Shown here: positions 63,001 to 64,000 of the stretch, one piece after another
How the letters are laid out: every line of letters begins with the position of its first letter
How positions within the stretch are numbered: the first letter of the stretch is position 1
Assembly (NCBI GenBank): GCA_038496675.1
Contig: CM076652.1
Location: forward strand, 10,525,289-10,589,288
From: Rachycentron canadum
Taxonomy: Eukaryota > Chordata > Actinopteri > Carangiformes > Rachycentridae
DNA length: 64,000 bases
Direction: 5' to 3'
Position numbers and translations under genes: made by a program
Notes under the pieces: generated by a model
Seen by the model: only the letters and a program-made list of their open reading frames with translations
Told to the model about the DNA's origin: nothing
The model's database searches: none

Positions 63001-63793
63001 AAACAAAAAAAAAAAAAAGACAAGAAAAAAATAATAAAAGAAATCTGGCATGAAGGCCAGTCAAGCAGGCCAATTGTGTGGGCTGGGAAAAAGAGTGGAG
63101 AGTAAATCTGACTCTAAGAAGCAATTAATCAAACCTTTCTCATCTATAATTCAGCTTGAGTTATTTCATTAATTAACTGTTTGGGTTGTCTATACAACAT
63201 TTTCATTACCAAACATGGATCAAGCTGGAACAGACTTCGGTGCGACGAATTCTCATCAGCTTGTCTTAATAATCAGCTTCCTTCCAAATGGAGATTGAAA
63301 TGGACGGTCGAAGCTCAACCAGGAAAAACTCCACTAAACTTTCCCCGCACATCAAGAGAAGGCAGGAAGCTGGATCCAAGTTGGAACGATACATCAAAAT
63401 GCTGGCAGGATGTTATTTGGTTGTTATCTGGAAACTCTGCTTCTCCCATCTTCAGAGCCTTAATTTGTAAGCTAATTTGTGGCTGGCAAAGACAGGCTTG
63501 AGTATGGGAGAGGATATTGGATGTAATTTGATGTCTCACTCCATCTTCGTTTGTTGATTGGACTTTAATTGGCAATGAGGGTGCTGCGTCCCCACTTTTG
63601 GGCAGGCAGGGTAGATGACGGCTTGAGCACATAGACTGAAAATGAATCCCGCTATGATGGTTTAACAGGGAGAGGGAGAAGCACACACGTCACACAGCTG
63701 AGGGAAAACGCATCAAACAAAAATGGCTAAAAGAGAATCCCATGCATCCTTCTTTTATTTTCTAACTTATGCCCCCACAACTAATAAGACCCG

Positions 63794-63840
63794 GTGTTCA
63801 CTTATACAATTTTTTGACATCCTTATAAATAAGTGAACAC
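63794..63840. repeat. inverted repeat, 12-bp arms
   Basis: GTGTTCACTTAT (63794-63805) and ATAAGTGAACAC (63829-63840) are perfect reverse complements around a 23-nt AT-rich spacer. They may be the ends of a tiny MITE or a chance hairpin; no target-site duplication is evident. Confidence 0.5.
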
Positions 63841-64000
63841 AGCAGGAAGAATATTGTCCAAGGTGAGTCCAAACCCCACTATTATGGTCAATATGCACAA
63901 GGTTGTTCCAATGTGTACCCACATGGTGTGGATCTAGGACACAACAATATTCTATAGGGAGTGTATATTTGTGTGTGTGGTTGAGACAGGGGGTCACCTC

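Larger units (their letters stand above)
54428..64000 (-). other. brsk2: brsk2 5' intron (partial), at least 9.6 kb
   Basis: This stretch lies upstream of the first in-window exon and ends at its acceptor (tatgttgcag, 54428). The exon with the start codon and glycine loop is not found here, so the intron extends beyond 64000. It contains a diverged interspersed repeat (about 56970-57110), a compound TCAG/TC microsatellite (60019-60094), A tracts (60242-60259, 61920-61935, 63005-63018) and an inverted repeat at 63794-63840. No gene is supported. Confidence 0.8.

Noticed and set aside
63181..63501. Plus-strand ORF near the window end, considered as a possible exon of another gene
   Set aside because: No recognisable domain and no supporting splice pattern. 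The sequence might be conserved non-coding DNA, but I cannot support a gene.
54428..64000. Search for the first brsk2 coding exon (start codon and GPYRLEKTLGKGQT region)
   Set aside because: No minus-strand sequence encoding this motif with a phase-1 donor was found, so the exon must lie beyond 64000.
1..64000. tRNA, rRNA, CRISPR array or bacterial-style operon
   Set aside because: I saw no tRNA-like B-box with paired arms, no spaced direct repeats and no tandem gene cluster. The window is vertebrate intron and exon sequence.

Overview
The window is one stretch of vertebrate nuclear DNA, most probably from a teleost fish. The signs are long introns full of CA/GT, GA, GAAA and ATC microsatellites, a Tc1/mariner-type terminal hairpin, a diverged repeat built around TGTTAGCATGCTAACA that I associate with percomorph fish, and a gene whose exons match vertebrate BRSK2 almost residue for residue. 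The fish assignment and the repeat names rest on recalled knowledge, not on a search.

Only one gene can be supported. It lies on the minus strand, runs through the whole window and leaves it at both ends: brsk2 (SAD-A, brain-specific serine/threonine kinase 2; I cannot tell a brsk2a from a brsk2b copy). I rebuilt 14 consecutive coding exons from the bases, each with GT/AG borders and with codon phases that join without a break. In transcript order they are 54427-54333, 37831-37746, 35037-34897, 23886-23770, 19769-19736, 19606-19538, 17532-17386, 13021-12990, 10919-10755, 9513-9416, 8515-8365, 2555-2495, 412-205 (or 982-205) and 92-44. Together they encode about 484 residues in the short form. 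This covers the kinase domain from just after the glycine-rich loop, the UBA-like segment, the Ser/Pro-rich linker and the start of the C-terminal region. The first coding exon (N-terminus and most of the glycine loop) lies beyond 64000; the last exons (rest of the KA1-like C-terminus and 3' UTR) lie before position 1. In evidence fields, residues are numbered from the first glycine completed in the window.

The most interesting point is the penultimate in-window exon. The canonical acceptor at 412/413 gives a 208-nt exon. A second acceptor at 982/983, in the same phase, extends it in frame by 190 codons, about 27% proline, including a KTQTLP motif that I recall from the corresponding linker of the paralogue BRSK1. 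A (CA)n tract lies just downstream of the preceding exon's donor, where it could influence this splicing choice.

The rest is intron: 9.6 kb or more at the gene's 5' side, then 16.5, 2.7, 11.0, 4.0, 0.13, 2.0, 4.4, 2.1, 1.2, 0.9, 5.8, 2.1 (or 1.5) and 0.11 kb. There is a 384-base N gap at 19033-19416 inside an AT repeat, and the base run just before it matches the Nextera/Tn5 mosaic-end adapter, an assembly artefact. I found no second protein gene, tRNA, rRNA, CRISPR array, operon or mobile-element ORF, and no sign of an undescribed multi-gene system.
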